A DNA stretch of 60,038 bases from Sphingopyxis sp. RIFCSPHIGHO2_12_FULL_65_19 (GTDB lineage: Bacteria > Pseudomonadota > Alphaproteobacteria > Sphingomonadales > Sphingomonadaceae), in assembly GCF_001830555.1 (NCBI RefSeq), contig NZ_MIAM01000069.1, positions 10,036 to 70,073 of the forward strand, in the 5' to 3' direction. The position numbers were made by a program, and so were the translations under genes. Under the pieces are notes generated by a model that was not told where the DNA came from, made no database searches, and saw nothing but the letters and a program-made list of their open reading frames with translations. Within the stretch, counting starts at the first letter, position 1; each line of letters opens with the position of its first letter. Shown here in pieces: positions 24,226-33,133 of this stretch.

Positions 24226-24452
24226 TGATGGCTGACGAATCGGGTGCGCTGGTCGTCGACGCACGGGGTATGCGATGCCCCTGGCCCGCGCTGCGGCTGG
24301 CGCGCGCGATGCGAGGCGCGACCGACGTGCTGCTGATTGCCGACGATCCGCAGGCGGGGCGCGAAGTGGCGGCGCTGGCCGCAGAGCATGGCTGGCGGAT
24401 TGCAGCCGGAGCCGCGGACCCAAGCGAGGGGCGCTGGCGCGTCCGACGCTGA
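24225..24452 (+). CDS. TusA-like sulfurtransferase
   Basis: 75 residues. DARGMRCPWPALRLARAM contains the CPxP motif whose Cys18 carries persulfide sulfur in TusA/SirA/YeeD proteins; the rest fits the two-layer alpha/beta fold. TusA relays sulfur to tRNA thiolation or molybdenum cofactor synthesis. There are three stacked possible starts (GTG 24222, ATG 24225, ATG 24228); the ATG at 24225 overlaps the der stop as TGATG, implying coupling. Confidence 0.85.
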   Translation: MMADESGALVVDARGMRCPWPALRLARAMRGATDVLLIADDPQAGREVAALAAEHGWRIAAGAADPSEGRWRVRR

Positions 24453-24569
24453 TCCAAAGCGGGACGTTTCGCTGCGCATCGTCGCTGGCACCGTAACGTC
24501 TTTTTTACCCAACTTCGCCATGGAGCAGTTGGGACCACGGCCAAATTTGAACACCAAGGGACAAAAGCA

Positions 24570-24974
24570 TTGGACGAAATCCTGGTCGATTGGGATGAGT
24601 TTCGCGCCACGCGCACCCAGTTGGGGGCAGCGTTTGTCCGGATTCTCGGCTATTTTCGCGAAGATGGCACCAAATCGGTGGCCGCGATCGAAGAGGCGAT
24701 GCGCGCCCGCGATGCGCGCGGCCTGGTGATGCCCGCGCACACGCTGAAAAGCGAAGCGCGCCAGTTCGGGGGAGAGAAACTCGGCGCGCTGTCGGAAGAT
24801 ATCGAAATGTTTGCCCGGCGCTGCGTCGAAAGCCAGACCAGCCCCGAGGAATATCTGCCGCGCGTCGTCGAACTGCGCCGCTTGTTTGAAGAGACGCTTG
24901 GTGCGCTGGAGCGCGAAGCGAACCCGCTCGTCCAGCGTCGCCCGGCGGGTTTCGGCCGCGCCGTCGGCTACTGA
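24570..24974 (+). CDS. Histidine phosphotransfer (HPt) domain protein
   Basis: 134 residues forming a four-helix HPt domain; the phosphoacceptor is His57 in MPAHTLKSEARQFGGEKLGALSEDIE. Start codon is TTG at 24570 with AAGGG upstream. There is no kinase or receiver gene next to it, so it is an orphan phosphorelay carrier; ctrA (8986) and the hybrid kinase (57103) in this window are conceivable partners but nothing ties them together. Its end overlaps the convergent DUF418 gene by 7 bases. Confidence 0.85.
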   Translation: MDEILVDWDEFRATRTQLGAAFVRILGYFREDGTKSVAAIEEAMRARDARGLVMPAHTLKSEARQFGGEKLGALSEDIEMFARRCVESQTSPEEYLPRVVELRRLFEETLGALEREANPLVQRRPAGFGRAVGY

Positions 24975-26221
24975 CCCAAGCTATTTTTTCGCATCGGTTG
25001 GAACTGCCCGCGCGCAAGGCTGCGCCACAGCCATTCGAGCGGGCCGTAGCGATAGCGGTCGAGCCACGGTTTCGACCACAGCAGCATGAGCGCCCACATC
25101 GCAATGGACCAGAGATAGAGCGTCCAGCGGCCGACGTCGCCGAAGAAGCCTAACCCATAACCATAGAAGATCGTCGTCATCACGATGCTGGTGCCAAGAT
25201 AGTTGGAAAAGGCAGCGCGGCCCGTCGCGGCGACGCGGGCGATTCCGACGCTGGCGCCGAGGCGCTGGATCAGCAGGATGAGCAGCGCGGCATAAGCGAT
25301 CGTCATCATCAACCGCCCCGGCCCCGCCCAGCCCATGAAGGCGTTGACGCCAACGATATAGTCGAAGCCCGATCGCCACTGGAGCCAGCCGACCGGCAGC
25401 GTGAGCAGCACGCCAGGGAGCAACCAGCGCCGCGCGGTCCGGCGATAGTCGGCGGCTGTCCACGCCCCGGTGAGGAAGCCGTTGCGGAACAGCGCCATGC
25501 CCAGCATCATCAGCGGCAGCGTTTCCCATATCGTCATCAGCACGCCGATGAACGGGTTGATTGCGGTATCGAGTCGCGAATTGAGAATCGGTAGATAGGG
25601 GCCGCGATAGAGCGCGAGTTCCTCGGTCACTTCGCCGTCGATCTTGGCATATTCGTCGCGCACGTCGCGCCCGGCCTCGGCCATCGGCGACACGGGGTTG
25701 TCGGCGGCGCTGGCGACCGCGAGCTGCGCGCCGAAGAACAGCGACGTCAGCACCGTGCCGAGCGTGAACAGCCCGATTGCCCATTTGATCAGGCGCCGCG
25801 CGTCCCAATGGCGAAAGCCGAAGGCGATGCAGCCGACGGCGGCATAAAGGAACAATATGTCGCCCCACCAGATGAAGAAATAATGGCAAAGTCCAAACAC
25901 GGCGAGCCACGCCATGCGGCGATAATGCACCGTGCTGGGGTCCTGCCCGCCGGATTCGGCGCGGTCGATGATCAGCAGCATGCTCGCCCCGAACAGGATC
26001 GAAAAGAGGCCGCGCATCTTGCCGTCGAACAACAGGAAACCGATCGCCCAGGCGGCGATGTCGGACGATGTCTCGCCGCCATAGGCCTTAGGCGAGACAT
26101 AGGCCATTTCAGGCATCGCAAAGGCGACGATGTTCATCGCCAATATGCCCATCACGGCAAAGCCGCGCATCGCGTCGAGGGTGAGGAGCCGGGTCGGCGC
26201 AGTCTCTCGGTCGTCGCTCAT
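24968..26221 (-). CDS. DUF418 family multi-pass membrane protein
   Basis: 417 residues with about ten hydrophobic segments. The family signature includes RLLTLDAMRGFAVMGILAMNIVAFAMP near the start, FDGKMRGLFSILFGASML, and a C-terminal DUF418 region with NYLGTSIVMTTIFYGYGLG and PLEWLWRSLARG. The proteins resemble acyltransferase-3-like membrane proteins in layout, but no activity is established. Monocistronic; convergent overlap with the HPt gene. Confidence 0.88.
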   Translation of the reverse strand: MSDDRETAPTRLLTLDAMRGFAVMGILAMNIVAFAMPEMAYVSPKAYGGETSSDIAAWAIGFLLFDGKMRGLFSILFGASMLLIIDRAESGGQDPSTVHYRRMAWLAVFGLCHYFFIWWGDILFLYAAVGCIAFGFRHWDARRLIKWAIGLFTLGTVLTSLFFGAQLAVASAADNPVSPMAEAGRDVRDEYAKIDGEVTEELALYRGPYLPILNSRLDTAINPFIGVLMTIWETLPLMMLGMALFRNGFLTGAWTAADYRRTARRWLLPGVLLTLPVGWLQWRSGFDYIVGVNAFMGWAGPGRLMMTIAYAALLILLIQRLGASVGIARVAATGRAAFSNYLGTSIVMTTIFYGYGLGFFGDVGRWTLYLWSIAMWALMLLWSKPWLDRYRYGPLEWLWRSLARGQFQPMRKNSLGQ

Positions 26222-26277
26222 AGGCCCTCCACTGTATTATTTACCTATTACAGCTGGCAATTGCCCGGGTCCAGCGG

Positions 26278-26316
26278 TTAAGTCATTATTGACATCTGTG
26301 TCAGTAGTGCTATCTG
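26278..26316 (+). promoter_or_regulatory. coq4 promoter with palindrome and CtrA-like half box
   Basis: TTGACA (26289-26294), 16 bases, TATCTG (26311-26316) makes a plausible promoter. The -35 is embedded in a palindrome TGACA-TCTG-TGTCA (26290-26303), and TTAA (26278-26281) seven bases before TTGA (26289-26292) gives a one-mismatch CtrA box beginning TTAAGTCA like the one at ctrA. Candidate only. Confidence 0.4.
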
Positions 26317-26347
26317 GACACCATCAGTGATTCGCACGGGAACCGCC

Positions 26348-27133
26348 ATGACCATCCCCACCATCTTCTCCCATCCCGATCGCCAGCCGCAGAAGTTCCG
26401 CCCGTTCAAGGCGTTCCAGCACTTCCGCAAGCTGATCAAGGACAAGGAAGACACCGAACAGGTGTTCCACATCTTTGAAAATCTGCCGCGTAAGGGTTTC
26501 ATGGACGACGCGCGCGCCTTTGTGACAAGCGATTTCGGACGGAAGCTGATGGAAAGCGAACCCTATCTGCCCGACCTGCTCGACGATCACAGCTGGATCG
26601 ACGAACTGCCCGAGGGCAGCGTCGGCCACGCCTATGTCACGTTCATGCGGCGCGAGGGGCTGTCGGCAGCGGGGCTGGTGGCCGAGGCTGACAAAATGGG
26701 CCGCCCCAAGTTCGACGACCAGGTGCAATGGTATGCCAATCGCCTGCGCGACACGCACGACCTGTTCCACATCCTGACCGGCTATGGCCGCGACGCGCTC
26801 GGTGAACAATGCGTGCTCGGTTTCACTTACGGCCAGACGGGCAATTACGGCAATTTCTTCATCGCCTATGCCGGTGGTTTTGAAGTGAAGCGCGGTGTGA
26901 AAGCCGATGCTCCGGTGTTCGGCGCGATCCGTCAGGGCCAGCGCCACGGCAAGGCCGCGAAAGCGATTATCGAGCAGGATATCCGGGCGCTGCTGGCCGA
27001 ACCGCTGGACGCGGCGCGCGCGCGGCTGGGGATCGGCGAGCCGACGCTGTATCAGGAAGCGCACCGCGCCTATCGCAGCCGCGGAATTGATCCGTATAAT
27101 TTCCTGGCGGCGCAGCAGGCCGTCGCGGCTTGA
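26348..27133 (+). CDS. coq4: Coq4 family ubiquinone biosynthesis protein
   Basis: 261 residues from ATG 26348. The Coq4 zinc-binding motif HDxxHx11E is intact: HDLFHILTGYGRDALGE. Flanking blocks HAYVTFMRREGLS and ANRLRDTHD fit the family. In eukaryotes Coq4 removes and hydroxylates C1 of the ubiquinone ring and organises the Coq complex; bacterial Coq4 proteins are found mainly in alphaproteobacteria. No other ubi gene is adjacent. The gene is followed by a 126-base palindromic repeat. Confidence 0.9.
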   Translation: MTIPTIFSHPDRQPQKFRPFKAFQHFRKLIKDKEDTEQVFHIFENLPRKGFMDDARAFVTSDFGRKLMESEPYLPDLLDDHSWIDELPEGSVGHAYVTFMRREGLSAAGLVAEADKMGRPKFDDQVQWYANRLRDTHDLFHILTGYGRDALGEQCVLGFTYGQTGNYGNFFIAYAGGFEVKRGVKADAPVFGAIRQGQRHGKAAKAIIEQDIRALLAEPLDAARARLGIGEPTLYQEAHRAYRSRGIDPYNFLAAQQAVAA

Positions 27134-27138
27134 ATTAG

Positions 27139-27264
27139 ATCCTCCCTGTCGCGCAGCGATGGGGAGGGGGACCGCTCGCGAAGCGAGTGGTGGAGGAGCG
27201 GCGTCATAGCCCCTCCGTCAGCGCTTCGCGCTGCCACCTCCCCATGGCTTCGCCACAGGGAGGC
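27139..27264. repeat. Palindromic intergenic repeat, family C
   Basis: An imperfect palindrome of about 126 bases: CCTCCCTG...GGGGAGG and CTCGCGAAGCGAG on the left, mirrored by CGCTTCGCG, CCTCCCC and CAGGGAGG on the right. It fills the gap between the convergent coq4 and DUF72 genes. Elements of this make-up are scattered in many sphingomonad and caulobacter genomes; only one copy is in this window. Confidence 0.75.
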
Positions 27265-27265
27265 T

Positions 27266-28003
27266 CTATTTTAGCCTCGCGATCAGCGCCTGTGCGGCCG
27301 CCGGGTTGCGGACCTTCGCGCCCGATATGAAGAAGAGATAGACGTCGCGGTCGCCCTTGGCCCAGTCTTTCGCCCGCTTTGCCCACCCGTCGAGCGCCTT
27401 GGCGTCGTAGCCCGTTTCGACATCCTCCTCGCTGCGCTGCAACCGCGCATAGGTGAAGTCGGCGGTCTGCTCGTCGATGCACGGAAATTCATCGCTGTCG
27501 GCATAGACGATCGCCATATTCCGCTCGCGCAGCATCTCGACAAACGCCGGATCGCGGAAGCTCTCGTGCCGCACCTCGATTGCGTGGCGCAGCGGCAGGC
27601 CGTCCTGCGTCTCGGGAAGCAGGTCGAGAAAGCCCGCGAAATCGTCAGGCACGAATTTCTTGGTCGCCATGAACTGCCAGTGGATCGGGCCGAGCCGGTC
27701 GCCAAGGCGGGTCAGCCCCTGCGTCAGGAATTTCTCGATCGACGCTGCGCCGTCCACCAGGACTTTGCGGTTGGTCGTAAAGCGTGACGCCTTGACGCTG
27801 AACTTGAAGCCGTCGGGCACCGCCGCCGCCCAACTGGCAAAGCTTTCGGGCTTCTGGCTGCCGTAATAGGTGCCGTTGATCTCGATCCCGGTCAGATGCT
27901 GACCGGCATATTCGAGTTCGCGCTTCTGCGCGAGGCCGGCGGGGTAGAAGGGGCCGCGCCACGGCTCGAAGGTCCAGCCGCCGATGCCGATATGGATGCT
28001 CAT
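27266..28003 (-). CDS. DUF72 family protein (YecE-like)
   Basis: 245 residues of the DUF72 TIM-barrel family. IHIGIGGWTFEPWRGPFYPAGL at the start, GIEINGTYYGSQKPESFASWAAAVPDGFKFSVKAS in the middle, and DVYLFFISGAKVRNPAAAQAL at the end. Biochemical role unknown. Located 17 bases downstream of purL on the same strand, so it may be read with purL, although the pairing is not known to be functional. Confidence 0.9.
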   Translation of the reverse strand: MSIHIGIGGWTFEPWRGPFYPAGLAQKRELEYAGQHLTGIEINGTYYGSQKPESFASWAAAVPDGFKFSVKASRFTTNRKVLVDGAASIEKFLTQGLTRLGDRLGPIHWQFMATKKFVPDDFAGFLDLLPETQDGLPLRHAIEVRHESFRDPAFVEMLRERNMAIVYADSDEFPCIDEQTADFTYARLQRSEEDVETGYDAKALDGWAKRAKDWAKGDRDVYLFFISGAKVRNPAAAQALIARLK

Positions 28004-28020
28004 GGGCCCCTCTCTTTCCT

Positions 28021-30264
28021 TTATGCGAGCGCCGCGTCGGCTCCCATCAACGTCGGGAAGAAACCTTCGTGCGCCTCGCGCAGTTCCGCGAGCGTCACTT
28101 CGTGGTCGCTATCGGGCAGCTCGAACACGATGCGGTCCTTGATCGTGCGGCCAACGGGATCGACCGGCACGTCGGCGCGGCCCGCAGCGTCGAGGAAGTC
28201 GGCGAGGCAGGTGTCGCAGACGGTGACGAGGTAGAGACCCTGATCCTCGCCGAAAAAGCTTTCGGCGACGCCGAAGGGCTGTTCCTCGCTCACTAGCACG
28301 CCGATGTTCGATTTCAGCGCCATTTCGGCGAGCGTTACCGCCATGCCGCCGTCGGAGACGTCGTGGCAGGCGGTGATCCAGCCGGAGTTGATCGCGTGGC
28401 GGATGAAATCGCCGGTGCGCTTTTCGCAGCGGAGATTCACCTCGGGCGGCGGACCTTCTTCGCGGCCGTGGATTTCGCGCAACCACGCTGACTGGCCCAG
28501 ATGACCTGCGCGTTCGCCGACCGCGAGCACGATGTCGCCGGTGCGCTTGAAGCCGATGCCGACTGCCTTGTTCAGATCCTCGATCACGCCGACGCCGCCG
28601 ATTGCGGGGGTCGGCAGGATCGCGCTGCCGCCGCCGGTCGCCTTGGATTCGTTATAGAGGCTGACGTTGCCCGAGACGATCGGATAGTTGAGCGCGATGC
28701 ACGCCTCTGCCATCCCATCGAGGCAGCCGACGATCTGGCCCATGATTTCGGGGCGCTGCGGGTTCGCGAAGTTCAGGCAATTGGTGATCGCGAGCGGGGT
28801 CGCGCCGACTGCGGTGATGTTGCGCCAGGTTTCGGCGACCGCCTGCTTGCCGCCCTCGACGGGGTCGGCGTAGCAATAGCGCGGGGTGCAGTCGGTCGAC
28901 ATGGCGAGCGCGCGGTTGGTGCCGTGGATGCGGACGAGCGCGGCGTCGCCGCCGGTCTGCACCGTGTCGGCGCCGACCTGGCTGTCGTACTGCTCCCAGA
29001 TCCAGCGGCGGCTGGCGATGTCGGGGGTGCCCATCAACCTCTTGAGGTCGGCGGCAACGTCCTGCGTTTCGGGGACGTTCGTCAGCGCAGGCTGCTTCGG
29101 GGTCGGAACGTGCGGACGGTCGTAGAGCGGCGCATCGTCGGCGAGCGGCGCGAGCGGGATGTCGCAGACGATCTCGCCATGATGTTCGAGCACCATGCGC
29201 CCGGTGTCGGTGACGGTGCCGATGACCGCGAAGTCGAGTTCCCATTTGTGGAAGATCGCGGCGGCGAAATCCTCGCGGCCGGGCTTCAGCACCATCAACA
29301 TGCGTTCCTGCGATTCGGACAGCATCATTTCATAGGCTGTCATGCCGGTTTCGCGTTGCGGCACATCGTCCATCTTGAGATGGAGGCCGACGCCGCCCTT
29401 CGACGCCATTTCGACCGACGAGGAGGTCAGGCCCGCGGCGCCCATGTCCTGGATCGCGACGATCGCATCGGACGCCATCAATTCGAGGCACGCCTCGATC
29501 AGCAGTTTTTCGGTGAAGGGGTCGCCGACCTGTACCGTCGGGCGTTTTTCCTCGGCATCCTCGCCGAAGTCCGCGCTCGCCATCGTCGCGCCGTGGATGC
29601 CGTCGCGGCCGGTTTTCGACCCGACATAGACGATCGGATTGCCGACGCCCGATGCAGCCGAATAAAAGATCTTGTCCTGTTCGGCGACGCCGACGGTCAT
29701 CGCGTTGACGAGGATATTGCCGTCATAGGCCTTGTGGAAATTGACCTCGCCGCCGACGGTGGGGACGCCGACGCAATTGCCATAGCCGCCGATGCCGTGG
29801 ACGACGCCCGAGATGAGGTGCTTCATCTTCGGATGATCGGGGCGGCCGAAGCGCAGCGCGTTGAGGTTCGCGACCGGACGCGCGCCCATCGTGAACACGT
29901 CGCGCAAAATGCCGCCGACCCCGGTCGCCGCGCCCTGATAGGGTTCGATATACGACGGGTGGTTGTGGCTCTCCATCTTGAAGATCGCGGCGAGCTTCTT
30001 GCCGTCCGGCCCTTCGCCGATGTCGATCACCCCGGCATTTTCGCCGGGGCCACAGATCACCCAAGGCGCCTCGGTCGGCAGTTTCTTCAAATGAAGGCGC
30101 GAGCTTTTATAGCTGCAATGTTCGGACCACATGACCGAAAAGATGCCGAGTTCGACAAGGTTCGGTTCGCGCCCGATCGCGGCGAGGACGCGATCATATT
30201 CCTCGGGCGAAAGCCCATGCTCGGCGACGATTTCGGGGGTGATGGCGGGCGATGGCTGAGTCAT
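28021..30264 (-). CDS. purL: Phosphoribosylformylglycinamidine synthase subunit PurL
   Basis: 747 residues, the short type that needs PurQ and PurS as partners. FGAM synthase uses ATP and glutamine-derived ammonia to convert FGAR to FGAM in purine synthesis. Signature blocks: [80 protein letters not shown] and [18 protein letters not shown]. purQ and purS are not in the window. Preceded by a strong symmetrical hairpin, so it is transcribed separately from the gene at 30348. Confidence 0.97.
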   Translation of the reverse strand: MTQPSPAITPEIVAEHGLSPEEYDRVLAAIGREPNLVELGIFSVMWSEHCSYKSSRLHLKKLPTEAPWVICGPGENAGVIDIGEGPDGKKLAAIFKMESHNHPSYIEPYQGAATGVGGILRDVFTMGARPVANLNALRFGRPDHPKMKHLISGVVHGIGGYGNCVGVPTVGGEVNFHKAYDGNILVNAMTVGVAEQDKIFYSAASGVGNPIVYVGSKTGRDGIHGATMASADFGEDAEEKRPTVQVGDPFTEKLLIEACLELMASDAIVAIQDMGAAGLTSSSVEMASKGGVGLHLKMDDVPQRETGMTAYEMMLSESQERMLMVLKPGREDFAAAIFHKWELDFAVIGTVTDTGRMVLEHHGEIVCDIPLAPLADDAPLYDRPHVPTPKQPALTNVPETQDVAADLKRLMGTPDIASRRWIWEQYDSQVGADTVQTGGDAALVRIHGTNRALAMSTDCTPRYCYADPVEGGKQAVAETWRNITAVGATPLAITNCLNFANPQRPEIMGQIVGCLDGMAEACIALNYPIVSGNVSLYNESKATGGGSAILPTPAIGGVGVIEDLNKAVGIGFKRTGDIVLAVGERAGHLGQSAWLREIHGREEGPPPEVNLRCEKRTGDFIRHAINSGWITACHDVSDGGMAVTLAEMALKSNIGVLVSEEQPFGVAESFFGEDQGLYLVTVCDTCLADFLDAAGRADVPVDPVGRTIKDRIVFELPDSDHEVTLAELREAHEGFFPTLMGADAALA

Positions 30265-30298
30265 GGCGCGCCTTTAGCGACACCAGCGCAAAACGAAC

Positions 30299-30330
30299 AG
30301 ACCCCATGATGCGAAAACATCATGGGGTCT
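30299..30330 (-). terminator. Perfect 13-bp hairpin upstream of purL
   Basis: AGACCCCATGATG (30299-30311) and CATCATGGGGTCT (30318-30330) pair perfectly around CGAAAA. It begins 18 bases after the stop of the minus-strand gene at 30348-30644 and lies 35 bases upstream of purL, so it most likely terminates that gene; the bases after it on the minus strand are only mildly T-rich (GTTCGTTTTG). Confidence 0.65.
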
Positions 30331-30347
30331 GCGGTCGAAACGAGGGA

Positions 30348-30644
30348 TTAGCGCGAAGCGAGCGTGGTCGTCTCGGCCTTGAGCGGCTCGACGTCGCGCA
30401 GCGTGAAGCTCACCTGCTGCGAACCGACGGTGCCGCGGACGCGGTGACTGCCGACGCGCAGCGTGAACGGCTTGCCGGTGCGTTCCTCGACGCCGCTGAT
30501 CACGCGGGTGTCGCCGACCTGCTTGACGGTATAGCTGTACGTCGCGCCTTCATGCTCGAAACGCTTGGTCGCTGCGTCCTTTGCGATCGCTACCGACGGC
30601 ACCAGCGCGAGCAGGCCGAGGACGGGAAGAATGATCTTTTTCAT
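30348..30644 (-). CDS. Small secreted protein of unknown function
   Basis: 98 residues. A signal peptide (residues 1-21, cut at AIA-KD) precedes a short beta-rich domain: FEHEGATYSYTVKQVGDTRVISGVEERTGKPFTLRVGSHRVRG. I do not recognise a family, though similar short secreted proteins occur in sphingomonads. Start ATG 30644 has AAGGA eight bases upstream. It is followed by a hairpin terminator and forms its own transcription unit. Confidence 0.75.
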   Translation of the reverse strand: MKKIILPVLGLLALVPSVAIAKDAATKRFEHEGATYSYTVKQVGDTRVISGVEERTGKPFTLRVGSHRVRGTVGSQQVSFTLRDVEPLKAETTTLASR

Positions 30645-30775
30645 GATGCAAGTCCTTGTCTATTGAACAAAACTTGCCTTCGAGCCCCTCTCTTCTTGTG
30701 CGGTGCAGCATGACTGGCGATGCGAGCGCCAGCAATTGCAAAAAACGGAATTGTGATTGCGCTGCGTGATGGGGG

Positions 30776-31192
30776 TCAGCGGCTTTCGGGCCACCAAGCG
30801 AGCACGGCCCACGCCGCAGCGCCGGCAGCAAACCCCGTCGCGAACGTGCCCCAGGCGATGTCGAGCAAGGTTACCTTGGTCGACCAGATTTTCATCGTCG
30901 CATGGTTGGTGAGGTCATAGGTCATGTAGCAGAAGAAACCGAATAGCGCGCCCCATTGCGCCGCGACCTGCCATTTGCCCGCCGCCAGCGCGGGTGCGAT
31001 CGCGAAGATCTGGATGCCCAGCATGTAGAGCGCATAAAATATGAGGGCAGGCGCCGGACGCCATCCATCCATCAGCAGCGCCCCGATTTCGGGGCGATAG
31101 ATTTTTGCCACCATGATGCGCAGCCACAGGGCATCGAGGATGCCGAAGATGATCGCGGTGGCGGCATAGCTGGCGACGAATTGCTGGGTCAT
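30776..31192 (-). CDS. DUF2177 family membrane protein
   Basis: 138 residues with four membrane helices. Diagnostic blocks are ILDALWLRIMVAKIYRPEIGALL near the start (an Asp in the first helix) and FCYMTYDLTNHATMKIWSTKVTLLDIAWG. Function unknown. The start overlaps the stop of the upstream membrane protein gene as TGATG, so the two are translated together. Confidence 0.88.
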   Translation of the reverse strand: MTQQFVASYAATAIIFGILDALWLRIMVAKIYRPEIGALLMDGWRPAPALIFYALYMLGIQIFAIAPALAAGKWQVAAQWGALFGFFCYMTYDLTNHATMKIWSTKVTLLDIAWGTFATGFAAGAAAWAVLAWWPESR

Positions 31193-31863
31193 CACGAAAC
31201 TCTGGCGGCGGTGGTCGTGCTGGCGCGACGACCGGCGCCCGCCCATGCTGCGGCGACAGCGATCAGCGCATAGGCGGCCAGCATCGTTGCCGGGATCGCG
31301 AGCGAATAGACGGGCGCCTTCGGCCCGAACCAGTCGACCGCTTGGGCCAGCAGGAGCAAGCCGACCAGCGCCCACAGCCGCCCGTCGCCCCGCGGCGCAT
31401 CGGTCCGGCGCGCATAATAAAATATGGCGCCGCCGATCAGCACAATCTCCAGCGGCATCGCTATCAGCGGATGATCCCACAGGCCGAGTCCGAACTTCGG
31501 CGGTGCGCCATAGAGGGTCAGGTCGGGAATATGGACGAGCAGGTCGATAAACCAGTGCGATGCGACGACCAGCGCGGCGCCGATCGCCGCAGCTTTTCGC
31601 CGGGTGGCGAACCCGACGACCGCGCCGAAAGCCGCCGCCCAGATCAAGGTCCCGAGCAGGCTGTGCGTGTAGGGCATATCGTGAAGGTCCATCGGGTTCA
31701 TCGCTGTGATGCCGGGGACGATCCGCATCGCCTCGATCCCCGGGACCAGCAGCACCGCAAAACCGATGTCGACGATCTGCGCGGCAACGAACAAGGTGCC
31801 GAGCCCCGCCGCCCCCGGACGGGCTGCGGCGATCAGCGCCGGGGCGAAATGGCCGATGAACAT
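31192..31863 (-). CDS. Multi-pass membrane protein of unknown function
   Basis: 223 residues, about six membrane helices. Conserved-looking polar positions are DLHDMPYTHSLLGTLIWA and ASHWFIDLLVHIPDL, a His/Asp pattern reminiscent of YdjM-like membrane-bound hydrolases (DUF457), but the match is weak and I do not assign it. Forms a coupled pair with the DUF2177 gene downstream. The divergent neighbour is xseB, 82 bases away. Confidence 0.7.
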   Translation of the reverse strand: MFIGHFAPALIAAARPGAAGLGTLFVAAQIVDIGFAVLLVPGIEAMRIVPGITAMNPMDLHDMPYTHSLLGTLIWAAAFGAVVGFATRRKAAAIGAALVVASHWFIDLLVHIPDLTLYGAPPKFGLGLWDHPLIAMPLEIVLIGGAIFYYARRTDAPRGDGRLWALVGLLLLAQAVDWFGPKAPVYSLAIPATMLAAYALIAVAAAWAGAGRRASTTTAARVS

Positions 31864-31945
31864 GGCGCCAGCCTATCGCGGCGCGGGTTGGCGTCAAGCT
31901 TGACCGCACTTGACCGCGGGGGGGCGAAGGGGCCAAAGCAGGAGC

Positions 31946-32206
31946 ATGACGGACACCCTCGACCCCGCCGCCGCTGACATCGCATCGCTCTCGTTTGAAG
32001 CCGCGATGGGCGAACTGGAGACGATCGTGCGGCGGCTTGAAAGCGGCGACGTCAGTCTGGAGGAATCGGTGGCGCTTTATGAACGCGGTCACGCGCTGCG
32101 CGGTCATTGCGAGGCGCGGCTCGCCGCCGCGCAGGCGCGGATCGAGCAGGTCAGCTTCGGCGCCGACGGTCGCCCGGCCGGGACCACATCCTTCGGCGAA
32201 AGCTGA
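31946..32206 (+). CDS. xseB: Exodeoxyribonuclease VII small subunit XseB
   Basis: 86 residues. LSFEAAMGELETIVRRLESGDVSLEESVALYERG is the XseB signature, a helical hairpin that binds the XseA catalytic subunit. XseA is not in the window. The start at 31946 is the one that fits the family length. ispA begins 6 bases after its stop; xseB-ispA order is conserved in many proteobacteria. Confidence 0.93.
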   Translation: MTDTLDPAAADIASLSFEAAMGELETIVRRLESGDVSLEESVALYERGHALRGHCEARLAAAQARIEQVSFGADGRPAGTTSFGES

Positions 32207-32212
32207 TCCGCC

Positions 32213-33133
32213 ATGGCGTCCGTCGACAGCGATATTTCGCGCGGAACGCAATTGCTGCTGAGCACCCAGGCCGAGGTGGTCGAGGGGATCGACCGGCTGT
32301 TCGACCAGTTGCTGCCCGTCCCCGCCGATCCGCGCGGTCCGCTTTACGAAGCGATGCGCTACGCCGCGATTGCCGGGGGAAAGCGGCTGCGCCCGTTGCT
32401 GGTTCGCGCCGCGGGCGACCTGTTCCACGTCGATCGCGCGCTGACGCTGCGGGTCGGCGCGGCGGTGGAGGCGATGCACGTCTATTCGCTGATCCACGAC
32501 GACCTGCCGTGCATGGATGATGACGACATGCGCCGCGGCAAGCCGACGGCGCACAAGGCGTTCGGCGAGGCGACCGCGGTGCTCGCGGGCGATTCGCTCC
32601 ATGCGCTCGCGTTTGAATGGCTTTGCGATCCGCTGACCAGTGCCGATCCGTTCGTGCGCGGTGAGCTTTGCTGCGAACTTGCGCGCGCCGCCGGTCCCGC
32701 AGGTATGGCGGGCGGGCAGATGATGGACCTCGCCGCCGAAACCGCCAATTTCGACCTGCCGACGGTGACGCGGCTCCAGCAACTCAAGACCGGCGCGCTG
32801 ATCGCCTTTTCGGTCGAGGCAGGCGCGATCCTGGCGCGCATCCCGCCCGACAGCCGCACGCCGCTGCGCGGCTATGCCCGCGACATCGGCCTGGCGTTCC
32901 AGATCGCTGACGACATCATGGATGTCGAGGGCGACGAGCAACTCGCGGGCAAGGCGCTGCACAAGGACGAAGCGGCGGGCAAGGCCACCTTTGTAACGCT
33001 GATGGGACTGGAACGCGCGCGCGAACAGGCGACGTTGCTTGTCGAACAGGCCATCCAGCATCTGGCGGGGTTTGGCGCAGAAGCCGCGCTGCTCCGCGCC
33101 ATCGCGCGCTATGTCGTGGAAAGGGATCGTTGA
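32213..33133 (+). CDS. ispA: Polyprenyl (farnesyl) diphosphate synthase
   Basis: 306 residues. The first Asp-rich motif DDLPCMDDDDMRRGKPT and the second FQIADDIMDVEGD bind Mg2+ and the allylic substrate; GGKRLRPLL binds isopentenyl diphosphate. The FARM region matches farnesyl diphosphate synthases, making C15 precursor for quinones, carotenoids and undecaprenyl phosphate. Stop overlaps the coaD start as TGATG. Confidence 0.93.
   Translation: MASVDSDISRGTQLLLSTQAEVVEGIDRLFDQLLPVPADPRGPLYEAMRYAAIAGGKRLRPLLVRAAGDLFHVDRALTLRVGAAVEAMHVYSLIHDDLPCMDDDDMRRGKPTAHKAFGEATAVLAGDSLHALAFEWLCDPLTSADPFVRGELCCELARAAGPAGMAGGQMMDLAAETANFDLPTVTRLQQLKTGALIAFSVEAGAILARIPPDSRTPLRGYARDIGLAFQIADDIMDVEGDEQLAGKALHKDEAAGKATFVTLMGLERAREQATLLVEQAIQHLAGFGAEAALLRAIARYVVERDR

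Noticed and set aside
20974..24423. A very long open frame on the minus strand (about 1149 codons) opposite yfgM, bamB and der
   Set aside because: It is antisense to three well-supported genes, has no family motif and an Arg/Asp/His-rich composition typical of GC-rich shadow frames.
28501..30309. A 602-codon plus-strand frame opposite purL
   Set aside because: Lies entirely within purL antisense; the composition is that of a shadow frame with no recognisable domain.
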